Positions 36,052-44,781 are shown, counted from the first letter of the stretch. The stretch: DNA of 64,000 nucleotides from Streptomyces sp. HPF1205 (GCF_020400825.1 NZ_JAINVH010000012.1:1-64000); one strand, 5' to 3'. Notes: a model not told the origin generated them from the letters alone. Numbers and translations are program-made.

Positions 36052-36951
36052 ATGAGCAACATCGTCGTCATCACTGGCGCATCCAGCGGCTTCGGCGCCC
36101 TGACCGCCCGCGCCCTCGCGGACACCGGCAACACCGTCTACGCCGGCATGCGCGAGACCTCCGGCCGCAACGCGCCGCAGGTACAGGCCGCCGCCGACTA
36201 CGCCAAGGAGCACGGAGTCGACCTGCGCTCCATCGAACTGGACGTCAACTCCGACGACTCCGTCGACTCGGCGATCAAGCAGGTGATCGAGGAGCACGGC
36301 CGTATCGACGTCGTGATCCACAACGCCGGTCACATGGTCACCGGGCCCGCCGAGGCCTTCACCCCCGAGCAGTTCGCCGAGCTCTACGACATCAACGTGC
36401 TCTCCACGCAGCGGGTCAACCGCGTCGTGCTTCCGCATCTGCGCGAGGCCGGCCGCGGCCTGGTCGTCTGGGTCTCCAGCTCCAGTGTCAAGGGCGGCAC
36501 CCCGCCGTACCTGGCCCCGTACTTCGCGGCCAAGGCCGCGATGGACTCCCTCGCGGTCAGCTACGCCGGTGAGCTGGCCCGCTGGGGTGTGGAGACCTCG
36601 ATCGTGGTGCCCGGCTCCTTCACCAGCGGCACCAACCACTTCGCCCACTCCGGTCACCCGGCCGACGGCGCCGTCGAGGCGGAGTACGAGACCAAGTACC
36701 CGGGCCTGCTCCAGCAGGTCTCCCAGAAGCTCGCCGCGCTCGCCCCGCAGGGCGCGGAGGCCTCGCTGGTCTCCGACGAGATCGCCCGCATCGTGGCTCT
36801 GCCCGAGGGCGAGCGCCCCTACCGCGTGCACATCGACCCGGCGAACGACGGCTCCGAGGAGGTCTCGAAGGTCGCCGACCGGATCCGCCGCGAGTTCCTC
36901 ACCCGCATCGACCTGGCGGACCTACTGACCGCGCACCCGGCAGGCAAGTGA
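36052..36951 (+). CDS. Short-chain dehydrogenase/reductase
   Basis: 299 residues; ATG 36052 after AGGAG. Cofactor motif TGASSGFGALTARALAD, DVNSDDSVDSAI, IHNAGHM, catalytic Ser in WVSSSSVKG, and YLAPYFAAKAAMDSLAVSYA where Tyr-x-x-x-Lys is YFAAK. A longer C-terminal region (about 190-299) is typical of SDRs acting on larger substrates. It is distinct from the first SDR (under 30% similar by eye). It is probably in the same TetR-controlled transcript, ending at the hairpin at 36969. Confidence 0.92.
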   Translation: MSNIVVITGASSGFGALTARALADTGNTVYAGMRETSGRNAPQVQAAADYAKEHGVDLRSIELDVNSDDSVDSAIKQVIEEHGRIDVVIHNAGHMVTGPAEAFTPEQFAELYDINVLSTQRVNRVVLPHLREAGRGLVVWVSSSSVKGGTPPYLAPYFAAKAAMDSLAVSYAGELARWGVETSIVVPGSFTSGTNHFAHSGHPADGAVEAEYETKYPGLLQQVSQKLAALAPQGAEASLVSDEIARIVALPEGERPYRVHIDPANDGSEEVSKVADRIRREFLTRIDLADLLTAHPAGK

Positions 36952-36968
36952 CGGGGCGCGCCATCGGG

Positions 36969-36998
36969 CGAGGGGCCGACCCGCCGGTCGGCCCCTCG
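36969..36998 (+). terminator. Strong terminator after the SDR pair
   Basis: CGAGGGGCCGAC and GTCGGCCCCTCG form a perfect 12-bp stem with a CCGCCG loop, 17 bp after the stop codon. Confidence 0.85.
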
Positions 36999-37247
36999 CC
37001 CGTTCGCCGGCACGGCCTGAGCCTCGCTGCCGATGTCACGTCCCGGCCGCGGTCCGCTCACCGGTGCCGGCGTGTCAGGTCCGCGGCTCCTGGGCCCCCG
37101 CGCCGGGCCCGGTGGCATGCGGCACGGGCCGGCAGGACCAGGGTGTCCCACGGGGGCGAGCCGGCCGCCCCGCGCGTGAAGGTGGTCCGGAAGGCGGTTC
37201 TGCGACACGGGCAGAGGCCGCGCACCGGACGGCAGGAGTGGTCGGAC

Positions 37248-37943
37248 ATGGCGAGGATCCTTTTCGTGGTGTCGGGAGCGACGTACTGGGTGCTCAAGGA
37301 CGGCACCAGGTACGCGACGGGTTACTGGGCCGAGGAGTTCGCGGCCCCGTACAAGGCCCTGACGGAGGCGGGACACGAGGTCGTGGTCGCCACACCGGGC
37401 GGTGTGACGCCGAACGTGGACATGATGAGCCTGCGCCCCTCGATGGCCGGCGGTGAGCAGGGAGCGCTGGAGCTGGAGGCCATCATCCGCTCCGCCGAGG
37501 TCATGCGCAGACCGCTGCAGCTGTCGGACGTGCGGCTGGAGGACTACGACGCGGTGTACCTGCCCGGTGGGCACGGTCCCATGTCGGACCTGTGGCTGGA
37601 CGCCGACGCGGGCCGCATCCTGACGGCGCAGCTGGCCTCGGGCAAGCCGCTGGCGATCGTGTGCCACGCTCCGGCGGCGATTCTGGCCACCCGGATCCAC
37701 GGCCGGTCGCCCTTCCAGGGGTACCGGATCACCTGCTTCACCGACGAGGAGGAAGAGGCGGTGGGGCTGGCCTCCAAGGCGCCGTGGCTCCTGGAGACGG
37801 AGCTGAAGGAGAAGATCGGCGTCGAGTTCAGCCGCGGCGAGATCTGGAAGCCGTACATGGTGGAGGACCGCAACCTGATCACCGGGCAGAACCCGGCATC
37901 CGCCGCGATCGTCGCGGAGCGGCTGCTGAAGCTGCTGGCGTAG
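37248..37943 (+). CDS. DJ-1/PfpI family protein (Hsp31/YhbO-like)
   Basis: 231 residues; ATG 37248, 9 nt after GGCAGGAG. The fold starts ILFVVSGATYWVLKDG, with GYWAEEFAAPYKALTEAGHE, VYLPGGHGPMSDLW and the nucleophile elbow LAIVCHAPAAILA, where the Cys is catalytic in glyoxalase III/chaperone members. The length and WAEE motif fit the type-1 glutamine-amidotransferase-like Hsp31 group. It likely deals with glyoxals or damaged proteins. It is monocistronic. Confidence 0.9.
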   Translation: MARILFVVSGATYWVLKDGTRYATGYWAEEFAAPYKALTEAGHEVVVATPGGVTPNVDMMSLRPSMAGGEQGALELEAIIRSAEVMRRPLQLSDVRLEDYDAVYLPGGHGPMSDLWLDADAGRILTAQLASGKPLAIVCHAPAAILATRIHGRSPFQGYRITCFTDEEEEAVGLASKAPWLLETELKEKIGVEFSRGEIWKPYMVEDRNLITGQNPASAAIVAERLLKLLA

Positions 37944-37984
37944 CACCGCCGCACCGCCGCACCGCCGCCACCGCCGCCACCGCG

Positions 37985-38191
37985 GCAAGCCTGCAGAACG
38001 GGTGGGGCCAGGCCTCGGCCTACGGACTGAACGTCACGAACAATCCGGCCACTCCGGGCATCACCACGACCGGTGGCGTGACCTGGAACAGCTGGTCCGA
38101 CGTCGCCGCCAGAATCGCCCTCCTGCTGTACAGGACCGCGAGCGTCCCCAACGGTGGCAGCAGTTCGAACTGGTCCCACGACGAACTCTGA
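37985..38191 (+). other. Orphan coding-like fragment without a start
   Basis: One frame reads ASLQNGWGQASAYGLNVTNN, then GITTTGGVTWNSWSDVAARI and ALLLYRTASVPNGGSSSNWS to a TGA at 38189-38191. The composition (Asn, Tyr, Trp, Thr) is protein-like and unlike the usual GC-rich non-coding frames, but there is no start codon. It may be the 3' end of a lost secreted-protein gene. No family recognised. Confidence 0.35.
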
Positions 38192-38192
38192 A

Positions 38193-38237
38193 CCCCGGAA
38201 CTCCGAACTCCGGAACTCCGAATCCCGGAACTCCGAA
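38193..38237. repeat. Three tandem 15-bp repeats
   Basis: Units CCCCGGAACTCCGAA, CTCCGGAACTCCGAA and TCCCGGAACTCCGAA lie directly after the orphan fragment; they differ only in the first two bases. Each contains a TCCGGA-like dyad. Confidence 0.85.
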
Positions 38238-38348
38238 CAACGCCCGGGGTTCACCGGCCTTCGCCCCGACGGACGCCCCCGCAGGGCGCTCCGCCGAGGC
38301 GAAGGCCGCGTTCGCGCAACGGCCGCACCTGCGAGTGCGCCGGCCGTG

Positions 38349-39215
38349 CTACCGGCCGTTCAGCCGCTCGTTCAGCGTGTCAAGTGTCGGCCACGGAGGA
38401 CCATCGCGCAGCGCGAGCAGGAGTGCCTCTCCGAACCGCCTCCCGTTCGGGAACCGGTCGCCGCGGTCCCAGCGCCACGCGGCGACCATCGCGAGGACGA
38501 GTTCCCGGCACTCGTCCAGCAGCCCTTGGTCGAGGCCCGGGTAGCGCTCACGGACCGCCTCGGGGACATGGGCGAGATCGAACTCGACCGGTCCGCGGCA
38601 GCACGTCTCGAAGTCGATGAACAACGGCCCGTTGTCCGTGCTGAGCACATTGCCCGGATGCGGCTCGCCGTGCAGCAGTTGCTCCGCGGCGCCGCGGTCC
38701 TCGATCGCCCGTCGCAGGCCCGCCAGTCTGCCGCCGAGGAAGACGCGGTCCGCGTCGGCGAGTTCCGGCGAGCGTTCCGGGTCGGCGACGATGCCCTCCG
38801 CGTACGCGATCCGGTCGGTGAACCGCGGGCCCGCCACATCGACCTCGCGCATGCCGGCGTGCAGCCGCTCAAGCGCCTTGGCGTAATCGGCCGGTGGGAC
38901 ATGACGTGCCGCGGGCTCGTAGTAGGTCCACAGCGTCACGGCGAAGCCGTCGCGCACGTACACGCGTGGGTCCGCCCGCGGCTCCAAAGGACACACCGGC
39001 CACCCGCCCTCGGCGAGCCGCCCGGCGAGCTCGACCTCGAACCGCGCGACCTCTTGCCCCGCGTGGGCGATCCGGGCGAAGACGTCGCACGGCGTCAACC
39101 GCACGGCCAGCTTGTTGGAGTTGTGGAGCACGACCGCGTCGCCGACCGGCAGGCCGAGTGATGCGGCGACCGACATCGCGGCCGCCACCGCACGAGCGGC
39201 ATCGGACATCTCCAT
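38349..39215 (-). CDS. Aminoglycoside-phosphotransferase-fold kinase
   Basis: 288 residues from ATG 39215; an in-frame ATG at 39209 is the alternative. The APH/choline-kinase fold is shown by VVLHNSNKLAVRL (lysine strand), LHGEPHPGNVLSTDNGPLFI (Brenner motif, Glu for the usual Asp in HGD) and IDFETCCRGPVEFDLAHVPE (the DFG equivalent is DFE). Family members phosphorylate small molecules including antibiotics; nothing points to a specific drug. It is monocistronic on the minus strand. Confidence 0.85.
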   Translation of the reverse strand: MEMSDAARAVAAAMSVAASLGLPVGDAVVLHNSNKLAVRLTPCDVFARIAHAGQEVARFEVELAGRLAEGGWPVCPLEPRADPRVYVRDGFAVTLWTYYEPAARHVPPADYAKALERLHAGMREVDVAGPRFTDRIAYAEGIVADPERSPELADADRVFLGGRLAGLRRAIEDRGAAEQLLHGEPHPGNVLSTDNGPLFIDFETCCRGPVEFDLAHVPEAVRERYPGLDQGLLDECRELVLAMVAAWRWDRGDRFPNGRRFGEALLLALRDGPPWPTLDTLNERLNGR

Positions 39216-39490
39216 TCCCCGCACCTTGCCACACCGGCCACCGTCGGTCGCCCCCCATGTGCGCGTCGGGCACGGGTCGCCGGGAGCTCGCACGGCACCG
39301 CCGCCGTACCGCCCCGCGGACGGAGGAGCGCGTTCGGCCCTGGGAGGCGGTGTCCGGGCCGCGGATGGACGGGGACCGGCCCGGGACAACGTGGCCGCGG
39401 GCGCGCTGTCGGTGCGCCGCGCCGCGGACCCGCCGCCCGCCCGCCCGGCCCCCCGTATCGAACCGTTGAGGAATCGGAGCCCGGCCCGGG

Positions 39491-40375
39491 TCATGGCGTA
39501 CGGGCGTCCGCGGCGGGCTTGAGCACCTCCCTGCACCAGGTCCTGAAGTCCGTCGGTGTCGGGTCGGCGCTCGCCCAGTCCTCGTCGTAGATGCCGTGGT
39601 CCTGCGCGGCGAACGCCTCGGTCAGGTCCTGGATCGCCTGGTCGCCGGCGCCCTGGGAGCGCAGGAGCGACACGTAGCCGTCCATGCCCATGCGGCGGTA
39701 GGCGACCGGACGGCCGAGTTCCTGGCCGATCACCTCGGCCATGCCGTCGGGCGTCAGCCGGTCGGGGCCGAACACCGGTGTGTTCTCCTGCCCGGTCCAG
39801 GACAGGTCGGTGAGGAGGCCGGCGGCCACGCCGGCGATGTCCTTGGTCGCGATCGTCGCCAGCGGCAGGTCGCCCGCCCAGGTCAGGTAGAACGCGCCCT
39901 GCTCGCATATGGTGTCGAGCTGCCGCAGGAGGTTCTCCATGTAGTACGGCATGGACAAGGCCCGGTAGGCCGCACCCGACCGGCTCAGTACGGCGTCCAT
40001 CGCGAAGGCCGCCGAGAGAACTCCTGCCGGGTCGGGCCAGCCGTGTCCGGCGCTGGAGACCCCGACGACGTGCCCGATGTCGTGGCGGGCGACGGCTGCT
40101 GCTGCTGCCCGGGCGAATCGCAGATAGTGCGCCTGCGCGCTCGGTGCCCGCGGGTTCGGCGGGACGAGCCAGAACAGCGCCTCGGCGCCGGGCAGCGCCT
40201 CGTCGAGCACGGCCGGGTCGTCGTGCGGGCCGACGACGGTCTCGACCCGCTCGCGGACCGAGTCGTCCAGGCGCGAGGCGTCCCGGGCGATGACCCGGAC
40301 CTTCCGGCCCTGGTCGAGCAACCGGCGGATCAGCTGACCGCCGATCTGTCCCGTCGGCGTGGTTACCACGATCAT
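39491..40375 (-). CDS. NmrA-family NAD(P)-binding protein
   Basis: 294 residues. ATG 40375 lies 5 nt after GGAGG; upstream in-frame codons are ignored. Atypical SDR: IVVTTPTGQIGGQLIRRLLD carries the nucleotide motif, followed by RVIARDASRL, ALFWLVPPN and VVGVSSAGHGWP. The catalytic Tyr/Lys pair of classical SDRs is not conserved. NmrA proteins sense NADP or act as quinone/azo reductases. It is divergent from a TetR gene with an inverted repeat between, and probably repressed by it. Confidence 0.9.
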   Translation of the reverse strand: MIVVTTPTGQIGGQLIRRLLDQGRKVRVIARDASRLDDSVRERVETVVGPHDDPAVLDEALPGAEALFWLVPPNPRAPSAQAHYLRFARAAAAAVARHDIGHVVGVSSAGHGWPDPAGVLSAAFAMDAVLSRSGAAYRALSMPYYMENLLRQLDTICEQGAFYLTWAGDLPLATIATKDIAGVAAGLLTDLSWTGQENTPVFGPDRLTPDGMAEVIGQELGRPVAYRRMGMDGYVSLLRSQGAGDQAIQDLTEAFAAQDHGIYDEDWASADPTPTDFRTWCREVLKPAADARTP

Positions 40376-40392
40376 CGAAGCCTCCATAACAT

Positions 40393-40410
40393 GAACCTGA
40401 ACTCCGGTTC
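40393..40410. promoter_or_regulatory. Operator candidate GAACC-N8-GGTTC
   Basis: A perfect 18-bp dyad in the 84-bp space between divergent NmrA and TetR genes. Position and size fit a TetR operator that would govern both. Confidence 0.6.
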
Positions 40411-40459
40411 CGAAAATGTAGACGTGGCCTCCCCGCGTCGTCAACTACAGTCAGTGGTC

Positions 40460-41020
40460 ATGACCGCTCCCGAACGCCCGCTGCGCGCCGACGCCCGGCG
40501 CAACCGCGAAGCCGTCCTCGACGCCGCCGGCGAGCTTTTCGCCCAGCGGGGCGACGCCGTGCAGATGGACGAGATCGCCGAGCGCGCCGGTCTGGGCGTC
40601 GGCACCCTCTACCGCCACTTCGCCGACAAGCAGGCACTCCTGGCGGCGATCATCGGCCGCCGGTTCGAGGCGATGACGGCACTCGCCCGCGCCGCCGACG
40701 AGGCGGACGACCCCTGGACGGCCTTCGAGACACTGCTCTACGGCTACCTGGAATCCGCCGAGGCCGACGCCGCGTTCCGCTTCGCCCTCCTCGGCCCCGG
40801 GGAACCGCGCTGGACCGACATTGCCGCGGAGAAGACGGACCTCTCGGCGATCACCGAACGCGTCGTGCGCCGCGCCGTCGACGCCGGCCGCCTGCGTGCG
40901 GACTTCCACGGCGACGATTTCGTCCTCATCACCCGCGGCGCCATGGCGAACATGACCTGCACCGGCGACTGGCGCAGGCACGTCACGCTGCTGCTGGAGG
41001 GCATCCGCCGCGAACGCTGA
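40460..41020 (+). CDS. TetR-family regulator
   Basis: 186 residues, ATG 40460. HTH: REAVLDAAGELFAQRGDAVQ with MDEIAERAGLGVGTLYRHFA and DKQALLAAI. The C-terminal domain (FETLLYGYLESAEADAAFRF, LITRGAMANMTCTGDWRRHV) belongs to the group often found beside NmrA or oxidoreductase genes. It is probably a repressor of the divergent NmrA gene through the dyad at 40393-40410. Confidence 0.92.
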   Translation: MTAPERPLRADARRNREAVLDAAGELFAQRGDAVQMDEIAERAGLGVGTLYRHFADKQALLAAIIGRRFEAMTALARAADEADDPWTAFETLLYGYLESAEADAAFRFALLGPGEPRWTDIAAEKTDLSAITERVVRRAVDAGRLRADFHGDDFVLITRGAMANMTCTGDWRRHVTLLLEGIRRER

Positions 41021-41096
41021 CCGGGCGAACGCGGCGCACGCCCTCGGCGTCCGCCGCCGCCGTCCCCGTTCCCCTGTCCCCGTCCCCCTCCACCGG

Positions 41097-41555
41097 TCAG
41101 GTGAGTTGTTCGGCCAGGGCGAGGACGATGCCGCCGGGGCCGCGCAGGTAGGCGAGCCGGTGGCTGTTCTCGTAACTCACGATGTCGCCGAGGAGTTCGG
41201 CGCCGTGCGGTTCGAGGCGGCCCACGACGTCCTGGATGTCGGTGACGGCGAACATGACGCGGTGGGCGCCGAGCGCGTAGACCGGGACGAGTTGGTCGCC
41301 GCTCGGGCTCGCCGGCCTGTGGTACTTGGTCAGTTCGATCCGCCCGGAGCCGTCCGGGGTGCGCATCATGGCGATGTCCGTCAGCACGGCGTCGAGCCCG
41401 ATGAGGCGGTCCACCACGCTGCCCTCCAGCGTTGCCTCCCCCTCCAGCTCCATCCCGAGTTCGGTGAAGAACGCTTTGGCCGCGTCGAGGTCGTCGACGA
41501 CGACGGCGACGTTGTCCATCCGCTGGAGCGTGCCGCGCTGCCCGGTGCCGGTCAT
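41097..41555 (-). CDS. VOC-family (glyoxalase-like) protein
   Basis: 152 residues; ATG 41555 after AGGAG. RMDNVAVVVDDLDAAKAFFT with ELGMELEGEATLEG, RIELTKYHRPA and VMFAVTDIQDVVGRLEPHGA form the two VOC modules, with LAYLRGPGGIVLALAEQL closing. Substrate unknown. It lies 84 bp downstream of the CGNR regulator on the same strand and is likely co-transcribed with it. Confidence 0.88.
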   Translation of the reverse strand: MTGTGQRGTLQRMDNVAVVVDDLDAAKAFFTELGMELEGEATLEGSVVDRLIGLDAVLTDIAMMRTPDGSGRIELTKYHRPASPSGDQLVPVYALGAHRVMFAVTDIQDVVGRLEPHGAELLGDIVSYENSHRLAYLRGPGGIVLALAEQLT

Positions 41556-41639
41556 GATGATCTCCTGTGAGCGACTCGTGGTCCTGGTCGTGTCCGCGTC
41601 GCGCCGCGGTGCGAGTGCTCCGCGACCGGGGCGGGTCCG

Positions 41640-42152
41640 TCATCCGGCCGCGGCGGGGTGGGTGCGCTGGTAGTGGCGTCTGGCCTTCATCCTGTTTCCG
41701 CACACCGCCATGGAGCACCAACGGGCCTTGTTGGTCTTGCTGCGGTCGAGGAGGAACAGCCGGCACTCCGGGTTGGCGCAGGGCCGCAGCCGCCCCGGCA
41801 CGGTCGCCTGCAGCGCGCTCCACGCCATGACCGCCTCCACCGCCATCCGTCGCGGCGCGGGTGCCCGCAGTTCCCAGTCGACCCCGGCGGGGGAGACGCG
41901 GGGGCGGGAGACGACGTCGTCGAGCAGGGGCGTCAGGGACGTGGCCGGCTGACTGCCGCGTACGACGCCCTGCAGGATGTCGCGCGCCCGCAGCAGGTGG
42001 CGCCGCTCCTCCGCGCCGCCGGTGCCGCCGTGCGCCTTCTGCCAGGCCCTGGCCGCCTCGGGGTCCGCCAGCAGGTCCTGGACCAGCCCGTTGACCACCG
42101 GAGTGCTGTTCAGCAGCTCCAGCAGCGCGTCCTGCCGCTCTCGGTCGTCCAC
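41640..42152 (-). CDS. CGNR zinc-finger (ABATE) regulator
   Basis: 170 residues; GTG 42152 after GGAGG. The C-terminal zinc finger is CANPECRLFLLDRS followed by ARWCSMAVCGNRMKARRHYQ, giving four Cys and the CGNR signature. The N-terminal stress-sensing (ABATE) region (about 1-115) has no enzymatic motif. Such proteins are putative transcriptional regulators found next to detoxification enzymes, which fits the VOC gene downstream. A second member is at 47058-47717. Confidence 0.88.
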   Translation of the reverse strand: MDDRERQDALLELLNSTPVVNGLVQDLLADPEAARAWQKAHGGTGGAEERRHLLRARDILQGVVRGSQPATSLTPLLDDVVSRPRVSPAGVDWELRAPAPRRMAVEAVMAWSALQATVPGRLRPCANPECRLFLLDRSKTNKARWCSMAVCGNRMKARRHYQRTHPAAAG

Positions 42153-42386
42153 CCCGCGCGCCTCCTAACCAGGTCAATTCCTTTCACAGGTTACAGCAGC
42201 CTGGTTTTGCGCCACCGGGTAGTGGCCGGGCCCGTGCGGCGGCACGACTCCTCGCTGTCGGCGATCCACGTACCGGCGAACCGGACCGGCATGCGTCGGC
42301 GCAGCGGTTCGGCGAACGGCATCCGCTCGGGCAGCGGGCCGGAGGCAGGACCCCGGCCGGGGAGGGACAGGTGGGGTGAGGCCGGC

Positions 42387-43322
42387 TCAGGTCATGTCAG
42401 GTTTCGGGCCGGCCGCCGCCGATGTGCGGCCCTCGGGGCGGCCGGGTGCGCTCGGTCGGCCCACGGACCTTTCGAGGAAGCGGCGGATGACGGCGACGGC
42501 GTCGTCCAAGTGGCTTTCGAGCAGGAAGTGCCCGCCGTCGAGCAGGCAGATCTCGGCGCCCGGGGCGTCCTGGGCGAAGGCCAGCGCTCCCTCGGGACCG
42601 AAGATCTCGTCGTTGCGGCCCCAGACGGCCAGCAGCGGGACCCGGCTGTCGCGCAGATAGGCGTGCAGCTTCGGGTACAGGGGGAGATTGCCGGCGTAGT
42701 CGGCGAACAGCGCGAGCTGCACCAGGTCGTTGCCCGGGCGTGACAGCAGCGCGAAATCGTGGTGCCAGGTGTCGGGGCTGACCAGGCTCTCGTCCGGCAC
42801 GCCGTGCAGGTACTGCCAGCGGGTGACCTCCAGGGTCAGCGCCTGGCGCACCCCCGCCTCGGTCCGGGCGTTCGGCTCCTGCCAGTAGGCGCGCACCGGC
42901 TTCCAGAACTCCTCGGTGAGACCCGCCTCGTAGCCGTTGCCGTTCTGGGTGATGATCGCCGTGATGGCGGCCGGGTCCGCCAGGGCCAGGCGCCAGCCGA
43001 CGGGGGCCCCGTAGTCCTGCACGTACATCGCGTACCGGGTCACCCCGAGCTGATCCAGCAGCCCCGCGGTCAGGTCCGCCAGGGCGTCGAAGGTGTAGTC
43101 GAACTCGTCCGCCGGCGGTGCGTCGGACAGGCCGAAGCCCAGGTGATCGGGGGCGATCACGTGGTACCGGTCGGCCAGCGACGGGATGAGGTTCCGGAAC
43201 ATGAACGAGCTCGTGGGGAAGCCGTGCAGCAGCACGACGGTGGGTGCGTCCTTCGGCCCGGCCTCCCGGTAGAACAGCCGCTGCCCGCGGACGGTCGCGT
43301 AACGGTGGTGGATGGTCGTCAT
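42387..43322 (-). CDS. Alpha/beta hydrolase (haloalkane dehalogenase/epoxide hydrolase-like)
   Basis: 311 residues, ATG 43322. LLHGFPTSSFMFRNLIPSLA (oxyanion HGFP), DHLGFGLSDAP, the nucleophile elbow YVQDYGAPVGWRLA with Asp rather than Ser, and LLDGGHFLLESHLDD with the catalytic His. An Asp nucleophile and HGFP point to dehalogenase or epoxide hydrolase chemistry. A 30-residue Pro/Gly tail is extra. The upstream region has two AACC/GGTT inverted repeats. Confidence 0.88.
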   Translation of the reverse strand: MTTIHHRYATVRGQRLFYREAGPKDAPTVVLLHGFPTSSFMFRNLIPSLADRYHVIAPDHLGFGLSDAPPADEFDYTFDALADLTAGLLDQLGVTRYAMYVQDYGAPVGWRLALADPAAITAIITQNGNGYEAGLTEEFWKPVRAYWQEPNARTEAGVRQALTLEVTRWQYLHGVPDESLVSPDTWHHDFALLSRPGNDLVQLALFADYAGNLPLYPKLHAYLRDSRVPLLAVWGRNDEIFGPEGALAFAQDAPGAEICLLDGGHFLLESHLDDAVAVIRRFLERSVGRPSAPGRPEGRTSAAAGPKPDMT

Positions 43323-43363
43323 CTCGTTCTCCGCTCGGTGTCAGGTCGGCCGGCGCCGACATC

Positions 43364-43447
43364 TAACCGGTATGGCTTCGTTCAGTGGTTACGTGAAAAA
43401 GTCAACACGGATCTCTCTAACCTGTCAACCGGTCTATGGCGGTTAGA
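43364..43447. promoter_or_regulatory. Two AACC/GGTT inverted repeats upstream of the hydrolase
   Basis: TAACC (43364-43368) pairs with GGTTA (43387-43391), and TCTAACC (43416-43422) pairs with GGTTAGA (43441-43447). They lie 40-125 bp upstream of the hydrolase ATG. Repeated arms of the same sequence suggest two sites for one regulator. Confidence 0.45.
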
Positions 43448-43507
43448 TTGCCTGTGAGGGAAAACGCGAAGGCTTTCCGGCGCCGATGCGGTGTCCCGGC
43501 CGGTTGG

Positions 43508-43577
43508 CACGGCCGGTTCGCACGGCCGGTTCGCACGGCCGGTTCGCACGGCCGGTTCCGGTTCACGGCCGGTTTCG
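43508..43577. repeat. 13-bp direct repeats (CACGGCCGGTTCG)
   Basis: Four contiguous copies (43508-43559, the last with one change) and a fifth diverged copy at 43564-43577. Each holds the palindrome CGGCCG. There are no spacers, so this is not CRISPR. Confidence 0.85.
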
Positions 43578-43627
43578 CGGCAGCACCGGCATCTGAGGGC
43601 CGAGGAGGTCGAACGGCCGACCGGGAC

Positions 43628-43655
43628 ACCGATCACGGATCACCGATCACGGATC
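43628..43655. repeat. 14-bp direct duplication (ACCGATCACGGATC)
   Basis: Two perfect adjacent copies, each an imperfect dyad around GATCACGGATC, 78 bp after the end of the MerR gene. Confidence 0.75.
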
Positions 43656-43732
43656 ATCCGGCGGGGCCTGCCCGGGGGCCGACTCCCGGCACCTGGGCGC
43701 CGGACGCGGCTGAGGTGCGCGCGGGGGCGGTC

Positions 43733-44755
43733 TCAGGCGGAGGGCGCGGTCAAGGCGGTGCTGAGCCAGGTGTGGGCGGCGCCGGGGGTGGCGGGGGATC
43801 CGGAGAGCTCAGCGGTCAGGGCCCAGTAGCGGTCGACGCGGGGCTCCGAGGTGAGCAGGACGGCGAGGCGTCGGCGGAAGGCGGGGGTGTCCCGGGGAGT
43901 GTCGGGGTGGGCGCGGGCGTGGGCGGCGACGAAGCAGTCGAGCGCGTCGCCGGGGCCGGGCGGGCGGCCGGTGCGTACATGGGGCGCGGCCAGGGCGAAC
44001 GCCTCCATCAGGCCCGGATAGAGGACCTCGGGCCGCCAGCCGCTGCCGGGGCGGTGGGCGACGGGCTGGCTCTTGTCCGCCTCCGGGCGGATCTCGGCGA
44101 CCAGCGCGTGCAGCCGCGCGAAGGCCAGCACGTGCGCCGGGGCAGGGTCGGCCGGAAGCTGCGGCACGGCCCGGTCGACGATCCGGTCGGTCAGCGCGGC
44201 CGGCAGCCGCGCCGGACGCAGCCACTGCCGCCAGAAGCGGGCCAGCGGGGCCGTGGTCGGCGCCGCCGCCACCGAGGCGACCAGCCCGAGCCGCTGGGCG
44301 AGTTCACCCGGCGTCGCGGGCTCGTGCAGCAGACGCAGGGCCGCCTCCTGCCAGCGCAGCACGGCCAGCCGGGAGCCGACCTCGCGCAGTCGGCGGGCGA
44401 GGGCGTCTTCCAGGACGGAGGTCTGTGCCCGCGCGGGTACGGCCGGGGGTACGCCGGTGTGTGCGGCCGCGCGGACGCTCCCGTCCGGGCCCCCGGCCGC
44501 GTCCCGCGCCGTTTCCTGCGCCTCGTCCTGCGCCGCCAGGACGCGCTCTATCTGCGGCAGTGGCAGGTCCAGGGCGCGCAGGGAGCGGATCAGGCGCAGA
44601 CGGTCGAGCGCGCCGGGGCCGTAGAGGCGGTGGCCACCGTGGGTGCGGGCCGTCTCGGGCAGGAGGCCGCGGTCGGAGTAGAAGCGGACCGTCTTGACGG
44701 TGACACCGGCCAGGGCGGCGAGTTCGCCGATGCTGCACAACCCGTCGCGGGCCAC
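43733..44755 (-). CDS. MerR-family regulator with long effector domain
   Basis: 340 residues; GTG 44755, 7 nt after GGAGG. The N-terminal domain is typical: CSIGELAALAGVTVKTVRFY and SDRGLLPETARTHGGHRLYG, then the recognition of RLRLIRSLRALDLPLPQIER. The remaining 230 residues are a helical effector domain without a Cys metal site, so a metal sensor is unlikely. A 22-bp dyad spans the promoter between this gene and the divergent hydrolase, as expected for MerR activators that untwist an elongated spacer. Confidence 0.88.
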   Translation of the reverse strand: MARDGLCSIGELAALAGVTVKTVRFYSDRGLLPETARTHGGHRLYGPGALDRLRLIRSLRALDLPLPQIERVLAAQDEAQETARDAAGGPDGSVRAAAHTGVPPAVPARAQTSVLEDALARRLREVGSRLAVLRWQEAALRLLHEPATPGELAQRLGLVASVAAAPTTAPLARFWRQWLRPARLPAALTDRIVDRAVPQLPADPAPAHVLAFARLHALVAEIRPEADKSQPVAHRPGSGWRPEVLYPGLMEAFALAAPHVRTGRPPGPGDALDCFVAAHARAHPDTPRDTPAFRRRLAVLLTSEPRVDRYWALTAELSGSPATPGAAHTWLSTALTAPSA

Positions 44756-44759
44756 GCTT

Positions 44760-44781
44760 GAACCTCCCTCCGGGGGAGTTC
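44760..44781. promoter_or_regulatory. MerR operator dyad
   Basis: GAACCTCCC and GGGGAGTTC form an inverted repeat (GAACxTCCC type) with a TCCG centre, 5 bp upstream of the MerR start and 58 bp from the divergent hydrolase start. The layout fits a MerR-controlled divergent promoter. Confidence 0.6.

Larger units (their letters stand above)
43323..43732. other. Intergenic region with operators and tandem repeats
   Basis: It separates the minus-strand hydrolase from the end of the minus-strand MerR gene. It contains a relatively AT-rich promoter segment (43360-43450), then 13-bp repeats (43508-43577) and a 14-bp duplication (43628-43655). I see no supported gene. Confidence 0.5.

Noticed and set aside
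39216-39490. N-terminal extension of the APH-type kinase starting at an ATG overlapping the NmrA stop
   Set aside because: The extra 90 residues would be Arg/Pro/Gly-rich with no kinase similarity; the start at 39215 fits the family.
43508-43577. Possible CRISPR array
   Set aside because: Repeats of 13 bp are contiguous, with no unique spacers and no cas genes nearby.
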